Counted from the stretch's first letter, positions 1 through 9,992 are shown. The stretch is DNA of 64,000 nt from Chitinophagales bacterium (GCA_017303475.1 JAFLBO010000020.1:1-64000), one strand, 5' to 3'. Program-made: numbers and translations. Notes: generated by a model not told the origin, from the letters alone.

Positions 1-461
1 TAAATGATACCAACTCTAGAATTATCCGGTGGCAACTTGCTATGTCATTGGGTAGCTCCATTCAGGACACAAAAATAAACTTTTTTCAACAACCTGATAA
101 CAAATGGAAATCAGGCTAACCAGTTACGAATTTTTTCATTAATGGTAAATATTTAAAAATGAACAATACGAATTCTGGCGTTCATCAGTCAGGCCAATGA
201 ACCATTAAACGGGTTTTCCTTTTCTAAACAATTGAGGATTAGCGTGTTACCGGAATATTACAAACCGGAAAAAGCAAAAAAATATTCGCTGCCGGATTAT
301 TTTGATTGAGCATGACTGCTTCAAATTTAATGCAAGATAGGTGTTACGTTGATAACATAAAAGAGTAGCCCTGAAATTTAACATTAAAGTTGCACGGAAA
401 CCAGTTTTAAACAAAGCAATGCCCGTCACTACACTACCGGACATTTTGGTTTCAGACCTAT
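1..461. other. gene-free AT-rich leader of the window
   Basis: No convincing coding region is visible. A 65-residue minus-strand frame at 247-444 lacks any recognisable motif, has no neighbour or ribosome-binding context, and is rejected. The stretch is AT-rich compared with the coding DNA to its right. It may contain the downstream flank of a gene outside the window. Confidence 0.5.
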
Positions 462-788
462 AAGGTTTTTGGAAACCTACGGTATGTACATAAGCTATAT
501 GTGGACATTACGGCAATCTGGAAACACATCTAACATCTTGTAACCACTCGTTTCAACGAGTGGCCAGGAATACCCCACCCATCACCTAACATCTTTACAG
601 AACATCAACATACATAATCTCTTGAAGATGTGATGTTTTGTAAAGATGTTAGATGTGATGGGTGGGTCTGCTTTTGCCTGCCGTTAAAACAGCGGGTTAC
701 AAGATGCTAGATGTATTGAGTGGGGGCAAACATTAGAAATTGAGTCTCTATTTAACTTGTGTACATACAATAGGTTTCCAAAAACCTT
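462..788. repeat. three-tier nested inverted repeat beside the susD stop codon
   Basis: Three pairs of inverted arms lie inside one another. The outer pair is 462-490 with 760-788 (29 bases, 2 mismatches) and contains AGGTTTTTGGAAACCT. The middle pair is about 525-543 with 690-711 (core ATCTAACATCTTGTAACC). The inner pair is about 573-603 with 636-668 (CCCACCCATCAC and TAACATCTTTAC words). The outer right arm runs into the TAA stop of the SusD gene at 787-789. It could act as a bidirectional terminator, but the nesting suggests successive insertion into a loop. Confidence 0.75.
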
Positions 789-2277
789 AATACATCGGAT
801 TCTGCACAATCCTGCCGCTGGTCAAATCCACTTCGGTCTGTGGAATAGGCAACAACTCATGCTTGCCTGGTACAAATCCGGTTTTTCCGGCAGCAGTCAT
901 TACCTGTGCCGCCCTGCCCCAACGCAACAAATCAAACCAGCGATGCTGCTCCATAGCCAGCTCTACCCGACGTTCGCGGTAGATGCGCTCGCGCAACAGC
1001 GATTGATCCGTAACGGTTACATCCGGCAGAATGAAGTTGTTGGTGCCACGCGCACGCTTGCGCACGAGGTTCAGCAAAGGCAACGCTTCTCCGGCCTTGC
1101 CTTGCTCATTTTTAGCCTCTGCCGCCAACAGCAAAATATCGGCATAACGCAAGATGCGCAGGTTTCCCGGTCCGTTGTCCTGCAGCCCGGGGTGGTTTGG
1201 CACCCAGGCTTTCTGGTTGAACCTTTCGTTGATGATCTCGGCATTGTCTTGTACCTGGGTAGAACCATCGGGCAGGATTTCTCCTACATATATAATGGTT
1301 GCCTCGCGGCGCGGGTCGCCGTTTTCGTAAGCCGATACGAGGTTGTCTGATGGACGGTTGAAGCCCCAGCCGAGGTTGGGAATCCCCCTTACCCCCTGCA
1401 CCATGTTGTAAGGTGAAGATCCGGGGCCGGCCGACTGTTGGGTAGCCAGGGCTACTGTCTGCATTTCAAAAATAGACTCTGCACCATTTTCGCCAATCGG
1501 CAAAAAGTTGTCGGCATACCTGGGCAGCAGACTGTACTGGGTGCTGTTGATGATGTCCATGCACTGGATCTCCGCGTTTGCCCAGTCTTTTTTGATCATG
1601 TACAATTTAGCCAACAATCCCTGAGCGGCAGCCTTGGTAGCCCGACCTTTATCGGCCTGTGCATACCCGTTTTTATCAGGCAGTACACCAATGGCTTCTT
1701 TCAGGTCTGTTTCAATCTGATCGTAAATCAGGCTTTTATCCTGCCGGGTTTGCGAATAGTATTCATCGCCCTGCAGGGTTTTGGTAATCAGAGGCAGATC
1801 GCCAAACCATTGTACAAGCAACAGGTAACTGTAAGCCCTCAACAGTTTACATTCTCCCACCAGCCGACTGCGCAGGGTAGCGTCCATGTCAATGTTGGGG
1901 ATGTTTTCAATGGCCAGGTTAGCCCGTGCAATGGCCCTGTAATGGCCACGATACACCGGCGCCACGTATGGATTGGTGGCATCGAGGGTGAAATTGTCCA
2001 GATCGCTGATCAATGGCGCATCGTTGAGGGTAGAGCCCTTGTCGGCATCATCGCTGAGGATATCCGTGCACGACAAATACGGCAAAGCGCACATATCAAA
2101 CTCGCGGTATTGTGCATACACGGCATTGGTTGCCTCCAGGGCATGGGCCTCCGTTTGGAAAAACTCTTCAAAAGTGAGTCGCCCCTCCGGTTTGCGATCC
2201 AGAAAATCTTTCTGACAACCGGTTACAGAAAGCAGCACCAGGGCTGCAACGCTGAAATATTTTAAAAGCTTTTTCAT
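787..2277 (-). CDS. SusD/RagB-family outer-membrane glycan-binding lipoprotein
   Basis: This 496-residue protein is the surface lipoprotein partner of the SusC-like transporter just upstream. It begins with a lipoprotein signal peptide ending in a lipobox with Cys21 (LSVTGC), followed by QKDFLDRKPEG, the typical SusD N-terminus. The central TPR-like helical region and the C-terminal RagB/SusD domain (LRYADILLLAAEAKNEQGK and ERRVELAMEQHRWFDLLRWG) are clear. Family members sit as a lid on SusC and capture oligosaccharides at the cell surface. The gene follows susC by 28 bases and ends the locus; its stop codon touches the outer arm of a nested palindrome. Substrate preference cannot be read from the sequence; the neighbouring enzymes point to beta-1,2-glucan. 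Confidence 0.95.
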   Translation of the reverse strand: MKKLLKYFSVAALVLLSVTGCQKDFLDRKPEGRLTFEEFFQTEAHALEATNAVYAQYREFDMCALPYLSCTDILSDDADKGSTLNDAPLISDLDNFTLDATNPYVAPVYRGHYRAIARANLAIENIPNIDMDATLRSRLVGECKLLRAYSYLLLVQWFGDLPLITKTLQGDEYYSQTRQDKSLIYDQIETDLKEAIGVLPDKNGYAQADKGRATKAAAQGLLAKLYMIKKDWANAEIQCMDIINSTQYSLLPRYADNFLPIGENGAESIFEMQTVALATQQSAGPGSSPYNMVQGVRGIPNLGWGFNRPSDNLVSAYENGDPRREATIIYVGEILPDGSTQVQDNAEIINERFNQKAWVPNHPGLQDNGPGNLRILRYADILLLAAEAKNEQGKAGEALPLLNLVRKRARGTNNFILPDVTVTDQSLLRERIYRERRVELAMEQHRWFDLLRWGRAAQVMTAAGKTGFVPGKHELLPIPQTEVDLTSGRIVQNPMY

Positions 2278-2305
2278 AAGCTCGTGGTATTTAACTGGTT
2301 GATGG

Positions 2306-5236
2306 TTAAAAAGTTACGTTCAAACCGAACAATATGGTTTTGGCCATTGGGTAATTCAGGAAATCCATACCGGCTTTGAATACGCTGTCATTCGGGAACT
2401 CAGGCGTATAACCGGAATAGGTTTGCTTGGTCCACAGGTTGGTGCCGCTTGCATAAAGTCTGGCATCGCGAATATGTGCATGATCCAGCCAGTTTGTAGG
2501 CAGCGAGTAGCCTATAGCTACGGTGCGTAGACGGAAAAACGCGCCGTCTTCTACCAAAAAGTCCGACATGCGGTAGTTGTGTCCGCCGTTGGTAACACGC
2601 GGCACGGAGTTGCTGGTACCTTCTCCTGTCCAACGATTATCATACCAAAGGGTTTCCCAGTTAGGGGTATCAAAACGGGAAACGGCCTTGGCATTCACCA
2701 CTTTGTTGCCTTTTACCCCAAAGAAATCCACCGCAAGATCAAAACCGAATGCTTCAAATCCTGCATTCAAACCATAGATAAGCGTTGGAATTGGGCTACC
2801 CAGATACGTGCGGTCGTCGGCAGACAGTTTGCCATCGCCGTTCAGGTCGGCAAACCGGAAATCTCCCGGTTTTTCATTGCCAAATTTAGGAGAACTGTCA
2901 ATTTCTTCCTGATTTTGGAAAACGCCTGCCACCTGATAGCCATAAAAGGCGCCAATGGGCAGTCCAACCACGGTACGGGTGGCAAAATCGCCCTGGCCGG
3001 TTCTGGCCTCAAAAATTTCAGATTTGCCGTCGTTGAGCTTCAGCACCTTGTTTTCAATAGGTGAAACCATTACCCCAAAATTATAGCTAAATTTCCGTTT
3101 TACTTCTCGCCATTGCACGGTAAAATCCCAGCCCACGTTTTCAACCTGAGCGGCATTCACAAACGGATTGCTACCGGAACCTACGTAATCCGGAATGGGC
3201 AAATCGCCCAGAATATCGTAGGTATAACGGCGGAACCAGTCAATTTCAGCCGTTAACTTGCCTTTGAACAATCCGAACTCCACCCCGAAGTCAGTTTGCT
3301 CGGTGGTTTCCCAGCGCACATCTGCATTGGCGTAATTGGTAAGCGTAGCGCCGGATTGGATGGTATCGTTGAACGCGCCGTAAAGTTCCGGCGTGATAAT
3401 ACCGAGTGAAGGATAGTTCTGGATTTTGTCGTTCCCTGTAATACCCCAGGAAGCGCGAAGTTTCAGGCGGTCGAACAATTTGAAGCCGCGCATGAATGGC
3501 TCTTGCGAAACATTCCAGCCGGCGGCCACAGAAGGGAAGTATCCCCAGCGGTTCTTTTTGTTGAAACGGGATGAACCGTCAGCCCGGATGGATGCTGTAA
3601 GCAGGTAACGATCATAAAATGTGGCATTCACCCGGCCCAGGTAACTGAGCATGGCCCAGTCGCTGTTTTCTTCGCCGTTTGGCTGCAGTATTTCGTTGAT
3701 GGTGCGACGCTTGTTGAAGGTGTACTCCTGTGCGGTTTGACCAGCCAGCACATTTAATCGCAGAATATCCCAGGTTTTATCGAAGGTCAGGGTGTTTTCC
3801 CATAGCCAGTTCTGGATCTTGGCTGTGTCGCGCGCAGTGCGTTCCTCGTTGTTCAATTGGGAAGAAGACACCATAAATACCGGCTCAAAGCCATAGAAAT
3901 AGTCCCTGCGGCGATCAAAACCGTAATTGGTGCGAAACGTGAAGTGTTTCAGGAAAGTCCAGTTGGCGTACACCGAACCTACCCAGCGATTCACGCGGGA
4001 GTATTGGTCGTTTTTATAAAACAAATCTGCAGCCGGATTACCAATGGATTGACCGAAGAAGGTTGGATCCGTAAAATCGCCTGTGCTGTCGCGTGCTGCA
4101 AAAACTGGTGGCATCCGGTACATGCCTCCCAATACGCCACCGCCAACGGTATTAAACTTGTAATTGGAGTAGGCCATATTGGTACCCACCCGCAGTGATT
4201 TCAAAACGGGATATTCCATATTTACCCGGCCGGTATAGCGGCGGAAGCTGGTTTCTTCCATAATACCCTGCTGATCAAAGAGATTGCCGGAGAGGTTGTA
4301 GTTCAGCTTTTTCCAAAGACCGCCCACGCCCAGTTGCACATTAGCCATGGGGGCATCCCGGAAGATGACATCCTGCCAATCTGTGCCCTCTCCCAGTGCA
4401 GCCGGATCGGGGAAATAGTTATTACCTTTCAGTTCGTTGTACATTTCAGCAAACTGAGAGGCATTGGCCAGCGGCAGTTTTTTGGCTATTTGCTGCGTAC
4501 CGTAATAGGTATTGAGTGTAAAGGAAGCCTTGGTATCAGTCAGACCGCGTTTAGTGGTAATGATGATAACACCGTTGGCGCCACGGTTGCCGTAAATGGC
4601 TGTGGAAGAAGCGTCTTTAAGCACTTCCACGCTGGCCACATCCTGCGGATTGAGGAAGGAAATATCGTCCAGCAACATACCATCTACCACGTAAAGCGGA
4701 CTGGCATTATTCAGGGTTCCGGTACCACGAATGCGGATGGTGGCGCCGGCGCCGGGCTCACCGCTTGATGGTGAGATGTACACGCCTGCCAGTTTACCCT
4801 GAAGCGCTTGCTCCAGCGAAGCTGTAGGTATACGCTCCAGTTCTTTAGCCTTTACTATGCCTACCGCGCCAGTGAGATCACTTTTGCGTTGAACGCCATA
4901 ACCCACCACCACAATTTCCTCCAGTATGCCTTCATCTTCAGCCAATGTGATATCAAGGCTTGTTTGGCCATTAAGCTGAACTTCCCTGGAGGTATAACCG
5001 GTGTAATTGATCACCAGCGTAGCATTCAGGTCTTTCACCGATAGGGCAAACTTGCCTTCAAAATCGGTTATGGTACCATTGGAAGTACCTTTTTCCAAAA
5101 CGGTAGCGCCAATTACGGCCTCCCCGGCTGCTTCATCCAGTACACGGCCGGTTACCCTGGTTTGTGCCCAGGAAGCGCTCGCCAGCAGGCCGATAAACCC
5201 GGCAAGCAAATAGATTTTTTTGTAGAAGTGCTTCAT
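2306..5236 (-). CDS. SusC/RagA-family TonB-linked outer-membrane transporter
   Basis: This 976-residue protein is a TonB-dependent receptor of the SusC family. It has a signal peptide (cleavage likely after ASWAQ), a carboxypeptidase-regulatory-like domain at about 25-110 (VTGRVLDEAAGEAVIGATV), the EEIVVVGYG segment that precedes the plug, a plug at about 120-230 (LYVVDGMLLDDISFLNPQD, then VLKDASSTAIYGNRGANGV), and a beta-barrel ending in an aromatic residue (LFGLNVTF). It imports oligosaccharides across the outer membrane together with the SusD gene directly downstream. The start has no strong Shine-Dalgarno site, as is usual in Bacteroidota. The upstream gap is occupied by a long composite palindrome, so transcription from the upstream GH3 gene may be attenuated. 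Confidence 0.96.
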   Translation of the reverse strand: MKHFYKKIYLLAGFIGLLASASWAQTRVTGRVLDEAAGEAVIGATVLEKGTSNGTITDFEGKFALSVKDLNATLVINYTGYTSREVQLNGQTSLDITLAEDEGILEEIVVVGYGVQRKSDLTGAVGIVKAKELERIPTASLEQALQGKLAGVYISPSSGEPGAGATIRIRGTGTLNNASPLYVVDGMLLDDISFLNPQDVASVEVLKDASSTAIYGNRGANGVIIITTKRGLTDTKASFTLNTYYGTQQIAKKLPLANASQFAEMYNELKGNNYFPDPAALGEGTDWQDVIFRDAPMANVQLGVGGLWKKLNYNLSGNLFDQQGIMEETSFRRYTGRVNMEYPVLKSLRVGTNMAYSNYKFNTVGGGVLGGMYRMPPVFAARDSTGDFTDPTFFGQSIGNPAADLFYKNDQYSRVNRWVGSVYANWTFLKHFTFRTNYGFDRRRDYFYGFEPVFMVSSSQLNNEERTARDTAKIQNWLWENTLTFDKTWDILRLNVLAGQTAQEYTFNKRRTINEILQPNGEENSDWAMLSYLGRVNATFYDRYLLTASIRADGSSRFNKKNRWGYFPSVAAGWNVSQEPFMRGFKLFDRLKLRASWGITGNDKIQNYPSLGIITPELYGAFNDTIQSGATLTNYANADVRWETTEQTDFGVEFGLFKGKLTAEIDWFRRYTYDILGDLPIPDYVGSGSNPFVNAAQVENVGWDFTVQWREVKRKFSYNFGVMVSPIENKVLKLNDGKSEIFEARTGQGDFATRTVVGLPIGAFYGYQVAGVFQNQEEIDSSPKFGNEKPGDFRFADLNGDGKLSADDRTYLGSPIPTLIYGLNAGFEAFGFDLAVDFFGVKGNKVVNAKAVSRFDTPNWETLWYDNRWTGEGTSNSVPRVTNGGHNYRMSDFLVEDGAFFRLRTVAIGYSLPTNWLDHAHIRDARLYASGTNLWTKQTYSGYTPEFPNDSVFKAGMDFLNYPMAKTILFGLNVTF

Positions 5237-5237
5237 A

Positions 5238-5525
5238 ATGAATGGTTTATTTTTTTTAAACGGTGGACGATGGACGGTGGTCCCGAGTACTCGGGATGGA
5301 TGATGGATGATGGACGATGGACGGTGCGTGGGTAGCCAGATTTATGTGAGTTGTCATTCCCGGCAGGGGACCCACACAAGCCTGGCTACAGGCAATCCTC
5401 TTTGCCAAGGGATAATCTCGCAGCCAGACTTGTGTAGGTTCCGAATACTCGGAATGACAACTCACATAAATCTGGCTACCCACGCACCGTCAACCGTAGG
5501 CCGTCTACCGTAGGCCGTCTACCGT
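5238..5525. repeat. composite palindrome, GGTGGAC family, copy 1
   Basis: The element has three layers. The outer layer is tandem 7-base words (GGTGGAC and variants GATGGAC, GGCCTAC, GGTAGAC) at 5260-5325 and 5484-5525. The middle layer is a perfect 37-base inverted repeat, 5324-5360 with 5451-5487, carrying GTGGGTAGCC and GTGAGTTGTCATTCC. The inner loop has shorter imperfect arms (CACAAGCCTGGCT and AGCCAGACTTGTG). The right end supplies the TAG stop codon of the GH3 gene (5519-5521). Two related copies lie at 20974-21190 and 57547-57835. It separates the GH3 gene from susC and could reduce read-through. Confidence 0.85.
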
Positions 5526-7756
5526 CCCAGATCCACCCTCACTGTTTTTACATCGCTGGAGCTACCGCCAACCATGATATCAAACGCACCGGGTTCCATG
5601 CCGAAAGTGTTGTCGCGGCGATAAAAACTCAGGTCGTCCTGTGTCAGGTTGAAGGTTATCTCACGGGATTCGCCAGGCTTAAGGGCTATTTTCTGAAAAC
5701 CTTTCAGGGCTTTAACCGGTCGGGTTGTAGAGCCCACCAGATCGCGGATGTACAACTGCACCACTTCTTCTCCGGCTACTTTGCCGGTGTTGGCTACCTG
5801 TACGTTTACCCGGATTTTCACCTGTTTGCCAGCGGCAAGTCCGCGGGTTGCAGCCGTTTCAGGCGTAGCTTTCAGGTTGTTGTACGAAAAGGTGGTATAG
5901 CTCAATCCAAACCCGAACGGCCATTGCGGACTGTTGGATTCATCTATGTATTTGCTGGTCCACTTGGAATTGGGATCAAAGGGCCGGCCGGTATTTTTTT
6001 CGTTGTAAAACACCGGAATCTGGCCTTCAGAGCGCGGGAACGACATTGGCAACTTGCCGGAAGGATTGTATTCTCCCCACAAAACATCGGCTATGGCATG
6101 GCCGGCTTCTGTGCCCAACCACCAGGTTTCCAGAATGGCTGTGGCTTTTTCAGCTACGGCCGGAATGGCCAGCGGGCGACCATTCATGAGTACAACCACC
6201 ACCGGTTTTCCGGTTTTGCAAAGCTCCATAATCAGTTCTTCTTGCACACCCGGCAAATTGATATGCGCCCGGGCAGCTGCTTCGCCACTCATCATGGCCT
6301 TCTCCCCTACCGCTACCACTATTACATCCGATTGCCCGGCAATACGCAAGGCCTCGGCAAATCCGGATTTATCCGTTCCTTCCACCTCACAGCCTTTGGC
6401 ATATTGCAGGCTGGCGCCCTGCAAGCCTTCTTTCAGGCTCACACAATCGTTGAAATTACCAGCTCCATTCCAGTTTCCGATCAACTCTGTTTTGTTGTCG
6501 GCCAATGGACCAATCAGCACAATTTTTTGAGTTTTACGCAGTGGCAGGGCATTGTTCTCGTTTTTCAACAGCACAATGGATTTGCGCGACACCTCACGCG
6601 CGGCCGCGCGGTGCGCAGGCGCGAGCAGGGTGGTCTTTTCCCGTTCAGCATTGCAAAACTTGTACGGATCTTCAAACAAACCCAGTTCAAATTTCAGGCG
6701 TAAAATCCTGCGAACAGCTTCGTCGATTTGTTTTTCGGTGACCTTACCTTCCTGCAGCGATTTTTTCAGGTATCCCTGGTAAATGCCTCCCTGCATATCC
6801 ATATCCACGCCGGCATTCAGGGCCAGCTCGCCGGCTTCTTTTTCGTTGGCTACTACGCCGTGGTTTACCATTTCGTTGATGCTGGTGTAGTCTGTCACCA
6901 CAAAACCTTCGAAGCCCCATTCTTTGCGCAGGATATTGTCGAGCAGGAATTTGTTTCCCGTGGCCGGTACCCCGTCGTAATCATTAAAAGAGGTCATCAC
7001 GGTGGCAGCTCCGGCATTCACTGCTGCCTGGTATGGCGGCAGGTAAAACTCCCGAAAATACTTCTCGCTGATGTCTACCGTGTTGTAATCGCGTCCGCCC
7101 ATAGGCGCGCCATAGCCTGCAAAGTGCTTAACGCAGGCCAGCATCGCATCAGGATCGCCAATTTTTTTGCCTTGAATGCCTTTTACACGGGCTTCAGCAA
7201 TGCGACTTCCCAGGTATGGATCTTCACCTGCGCCTTCCATAACCCGGCCCCAGCGTGGGTCGCGGCCTATATCCACCATGGGCGCAAAGGTCCAGTTCAA
7301 ACCAGCTGCACTGGCTTCAGCAGAGGCCACACGCGCCGATTTTTCAATAGCGTCCAGATCCCAGCTGGCAGCTTCACCAAGTGGGATAGGGAAAATGGTT
7401 TTATACCCGTGAATGACGTCGAATCCAAACAGGAGTGGAATTTTCAAACGGGTTTCTTCCACAGCCACCTTTTGCAATTCGCGTACGAAAGTGGTAGAAT
7501 GACTGTTGAAGAGGTTTCCGCAGGCGCCGCTTCGAATGTCATTTTTGTATCCTTCCCGAATGGTTGGGCCTGTACTTCCCCAATCGGTGGTGTACAGGGT
7601 TAACTGGCCAATTTTTTCCTCCAGGGTCATTTTAGCCAACAGCGCTTCTACCCGGGCATTGATGCCGGCAGAAGGCTGGTAAATCTGGGCCGGCAGAGTT
7701 GATTGCAGCGATAGCAGCGCTATGGCCTGTAGTATGAATGATTTGATTGATTGCAT
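5519..7756 (-). CDS. GH3 family beta-glucosidase, secreted
   Basis: This 745-residue glycoside hydrolase of family 3 probably removes glucose from the non-reducing end of beta-gluco-oligosaccharides. The start at 7756 is chosen because it gives a signal peptide (MQSIKSFILQAIALLSLQ, then STLPAQ); ATG 7780 is an alternative 8 codons upstream, and the longer frame to 8008 overlaps the next gene. The N-terminal TIM barrel has KHFAGYG at 210-216 and the probable nucleophile Asp289 in GFVVTDY. The alpha/beta sandwich and a C-terminal fibronectin-type-III-like domain (GEEVVQLYIRDLVGS) follow. GH3 enzymes of beta-1,2-glucan loci in Bacteroidetes have this architecture. Its stop codon TAG lies inside a 7-base repeat, so the terminal Gly-Arg may be repeat-derived. 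Confidence 0.93.
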   Translation of the reverse strand: MQSIKSFILQAIALLSLQSTLPAQIYQPSAGINARVEALLAKMTLEEKIGQLTLYTTDWGSTGPTIREGYKNDIRSGACGNLFNSHSTTFVRELQKVAVEETRLKIPLLFGFDVIHGYKTIFPIPLGEAASWDLDAIEKSARVASAEASAAGLNWTFAPMVDIGRDPRWGRVMEGAGEDPYLGSRIAEARVKGIQGKKIGDPDAMLACVKHFAGYGAPMGGRDYNTVDISEKYFREFYLPPYQAAVNAGAATVMTSFNDYDGVPATGNKFLLDNILRKEWGFEGFVVTDYTSINEMVNHGVVANEKEAGELALNAGVDMDMQGGIYQGYLKKSLQEGKVTEKQIDEAVRRILRLKFELGLFEDPYKFCNAEREKTTLLAPAHRAAAREVSRKSIVLLKNENNALPLRKTQKIVLIGPLADNKTELIGNWNGAGNFNDCVSLKEGLQGASLQYAKGCEVEGTDKSGFAEALRIAGQSDVIVVAVGEKAMMSGEAAARAHINLPGVQEELIMELCKTGKPVVVVLMNGRPLAIPAVAEKATAILETWWLGTEAGHAIADVLWGEYNPSGKLPMSFPRSEGQIPVFYNEKNTGRPFDPNSKWTSKYIDESNSPQWPFGFGLSYTTFSYNNLKATPETAATRGLAAGKQVKIRVNVQVANTGKVAGEEVVQLYIRDLVGSTTRPVKALKGFQKIALKPGESREITFNLTQDDLSFYRRDNTFGMEPGAFDIMVGGSSSDVKTVRVDLGR

Positions 7757-7812
7757 ATAGCGTGAAAATTTTGTGGTCATTGTGCTACATAACCTACGAG
7801 GTCTAATTGCCA

Positions 7813-9987
7813 TCAACGACTCCTTTTTTGTTGTGAAAACAGCCATTCCAATACTTCCGGATTGTAATACACCACATTCCAGATATCGTGATACATGGTA
7901 GAGTATTCCGTGTAACGAACCTTGCCGTCTGATTTTTCCAGGGCCTGTACAATCTGCCTGGAACAACGCGGGTACACCACATCGTCCAATCCGCCGTGAA
8001 AAACCCAAAGCGGAATTTCCCGAATTTTATCAGCAAAAAGCGGGTCTCCACCTCCGCAAACCGGAACACCAGCTGCAAACAAATCAGGGCGCCGCATCAG
8101 CAAATCGAAAGTCCCGAAACCGCCCATACTCAGCCCTGTGATGTAAATCCTGTTGCGGTCAATATCCGGGTGAGCAGCCAGGGTTTGCTCAACCAATTCC
8201 AGTACCATCCGACCTGCGGTAGTTGGTTCTTCCTGGTAGAGGGTTTGCCAGTTTTGACTGCTGCCTCCCCAGCGCATTTCCGGCGGACATTGCGGAACCA
8301 GCAGGTAATGCGGGTATTTTTCGCGCACCCACTCCTCACAAAATGCATGCACGCCATTACGCATCTGCTCGTGGTTTTGAGTGCCTCTTTCGCCGGATCC
8401 GTGCAGGAAAATCACCAGCGGATACTTGCCGGCCGGAGTGGTTTTCCAGGGTGTCATCATCTGATATGGAAGAGCCGAACCAGCCTTATCCTGATAAATA
8501 GCCCGATGGAAAAATCCGTGTTGATCCAACGGAACCTGTTTGTTAGGTTTGGCTATCAGCGATTCCTGTTTGGAGAAATCAACGTTGCGATCGGCGGTGG
8601 CTTTATCCAACCAGCCACCGGTAAAACCAGCCCTTTTCAAGCCTCGAACGATGTACGGATTTCGTTTCATCAGGTCCCAAAGCAAGCCGGAACGGTAGTT
8701 TTCCAACATCAGCACAATAGGCCCCTGATCAATACCCAGGTAATCTTTATCCACCCAGAAGGAGTACCCTGGCTGAGCTTTAGGCGAGCGTTTTATTTCA
8801 GTAAAGGTTTCGTTATAGCCGTCAAAAAAGCCGTATTTCCCTACCGGCCATCTGCGCCACATTTCCTCCAGCGTTGGCATACAAATTTCAGGTGCAAAAG
8901 GCATGGAACTGATGGCAGCAGTTGGAGCAATGGTGCCATCATCGTCGAGGTAATCAATGGCTACCCCGCGTGCGCCATAGCCCGGGCAATAGATTTTTTT
9001 GCCCTCATGCATCATATCGGTATCCGGCCCGTCGCCGGCGGTGAGTCCCCAAATGGTGGGTCCATAGCCTTTGAATTTGCCAGGATTTTCTTTGCAATAT
9101 TGTTGTTGGGCCAGTGTAGCCCTACGGGAATTTTCAAAATAATCGATCCCCATGTTTTTCATGTAAGGATCCTGAATGCCTCTGAAATCAATCCAGCAAT
9201 GGCTGTACTGATGACCAAAGAGGGGACCGAAATTGACATGGTCCTGGCCTTTAAAAGTGGCGCGGAAATAAGGTTCGCACCATTTTTCCCAAGTTTCGGC
9301 AGGCAGTGGGTGTGTGGGAGAGCCAAGGGCCATGATGTTCAGGATCATGGCTTCGTTGTATCCTCGCCAATCGGCTGCCAGGAAGCCATCGCGTTCCGGG
9401 AACCAGCCCATGCTCAAACGTTGCTGTTCATTCATATACCAGCCAAAATCAATGCGGCGGTACAGAAAATCGGCGGTTTTGCGGATGGCCTCTTCGGTGG
9501 GATTGTGTTGATCGAAATAGGTCATGCACGACAACACGCCTGCCATGAGCAAGCCGGTGTCGATGCTGGAAAGCTCTACGGTTTTGAATCGAAGCGCATC
9601 CTGGGTAGTCAAAAAATGATAAAACCAGCCTTTATATCCTGCAACGCCTGAGGCTTCGGGGCCTTGTGGCAGGTTTTTTAAAAATTCGAGGGTTTTGAGC
9701 ACGCGTTCAGCTGCCTGCGCCCTGGTAATCCATTTCCGCTCTGCACCCACCAGATAGGCTGAAAGCCCAAAACCGGTGGCAGCAATGCTGGAAAAATCAT
9801 CGGTGGGATAGCGATCCGGCACCTGAAAGTTGGTGGGATGCGCCAGTTCCCAAAAATAGAGAAAATGGCGTTTCTGAACCTCGTCCAGGCTAAACGGAGG
9901 ATTCTCTGCGCCAATGCCTTTGGCTGGCGCCTGAGCGAGCGCCAAAGCACTCCAGATCAACAAAATAAATAGAGGTAATTGCTTCAT
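7813..9987 (-). CDS. PF10091/GH144-like glucanase fused to an esterase-like alpha/beta hydrolase
   Basis: This 724-residue secreted protein has two parts after a signal peptide (MKQLPLFILLIWSALALA). Residues about 30-460 form a glucoamylase-like (PF10091) domain, recognised by ATGFGLSAYLVGAERKW, DDDGTIAPTAAISSMPFAPE and YLGIDQGPIVLMLENYRSG; bacterial members include the GH144 endo-beta-1,2-glucanases. Residues about 480-724 form an alpha/beta hydrolase with oxyanion-hole HGSGERG, nucleophile Ser620 in GLSMGG, Asp668 in HGGLDD and probable His700. Such polyesterase/dienelactone-hydrolase-like domains often cleave acyl or aryl esters. The fusion suggests a glucan carrying ester groups. It lies 56 bases upstream of the GH3 gene and is probably cotranscribed. 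Substrate is inferred. Confidence 0.85.
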   Translation of the reverse strand: MKQLPLFILLIWSALALAQAPAKGIGAENPPFSLDEVQKRHFLYFWELAHPTNFQVPDRYPTDDFSSIAATGFGLSAYLVGAERKWITRAQAAERVLKTLEFLKNLPQGPEASGVAGYKGWFYHFLTTQDALRFKTVELSSIDTGLLMAGVLSCMTYFDQHNPTEEAIRKTADFLYRRIDFGWYMNEQQRLSMGWFPERDGFLAADWRGYNEAMILNIMALGSPTHPLPAETWEKWCEPYFRATFKGQDHVNFGPLFGHQYSHCWIDFRGIQDPYMKNMGIDYFENSRRATLAQQQYCKENPGKFKGYGPTIWGLTAGDGPDTDMMHEGKKIYCPGYGARGVAIDYLDDDGTIAPTAAISSMPFAPEICMPTLEEMWRRWPVGKYGFFDGYNETFTEIKRSPKAQPGYSFWVDKDYLGIDQGPIVLMLENYRSGLLWDLMKRNPYIVRGLKRAGFTGGWLDKATADRNVDFSKQESLIAKPNKQVPLDQHGFFHRAIYQDKAGSALPYQMMTPWKTTPAGKYPLVIFLHGSGERGTQNHEQMRNGVHAFCEEWVREKYPHYLLVPQCPPEMRWGGSSQNWQTLYQEEPTTAGRMVLELVEQTLAAHPDIDRNRIYITGLSMGGFGTFDLLMRRPDLFAAGVPVCGGGDPLFADKIREIPLWVFHGGLDDVVYPRCSRQIVQALEKSDGKVRYTEYSTMYHDIWNVVYYNPEVLEWLFSQQKRSR

Positions 9988-9992
9988 AACGG

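Noticed and set aside
247..444. 65-residue minus-strand reading frame
   Set aside because: No motif, no promoter, no ribosome-binding context and composition unlike the neighbouring genes.
757..1350. 197-residue plus-strand frame opposite susD
   Set aside because: It is antisense to a well-supported SusD gene and has no recognisable domain.
7996..9651. 551-residue plus-strand frame opposite the GH144-esterase gene
   Set aside because: Long antisense frames occur by codon bias; the minus-strand protein has clear catalytic motifs.
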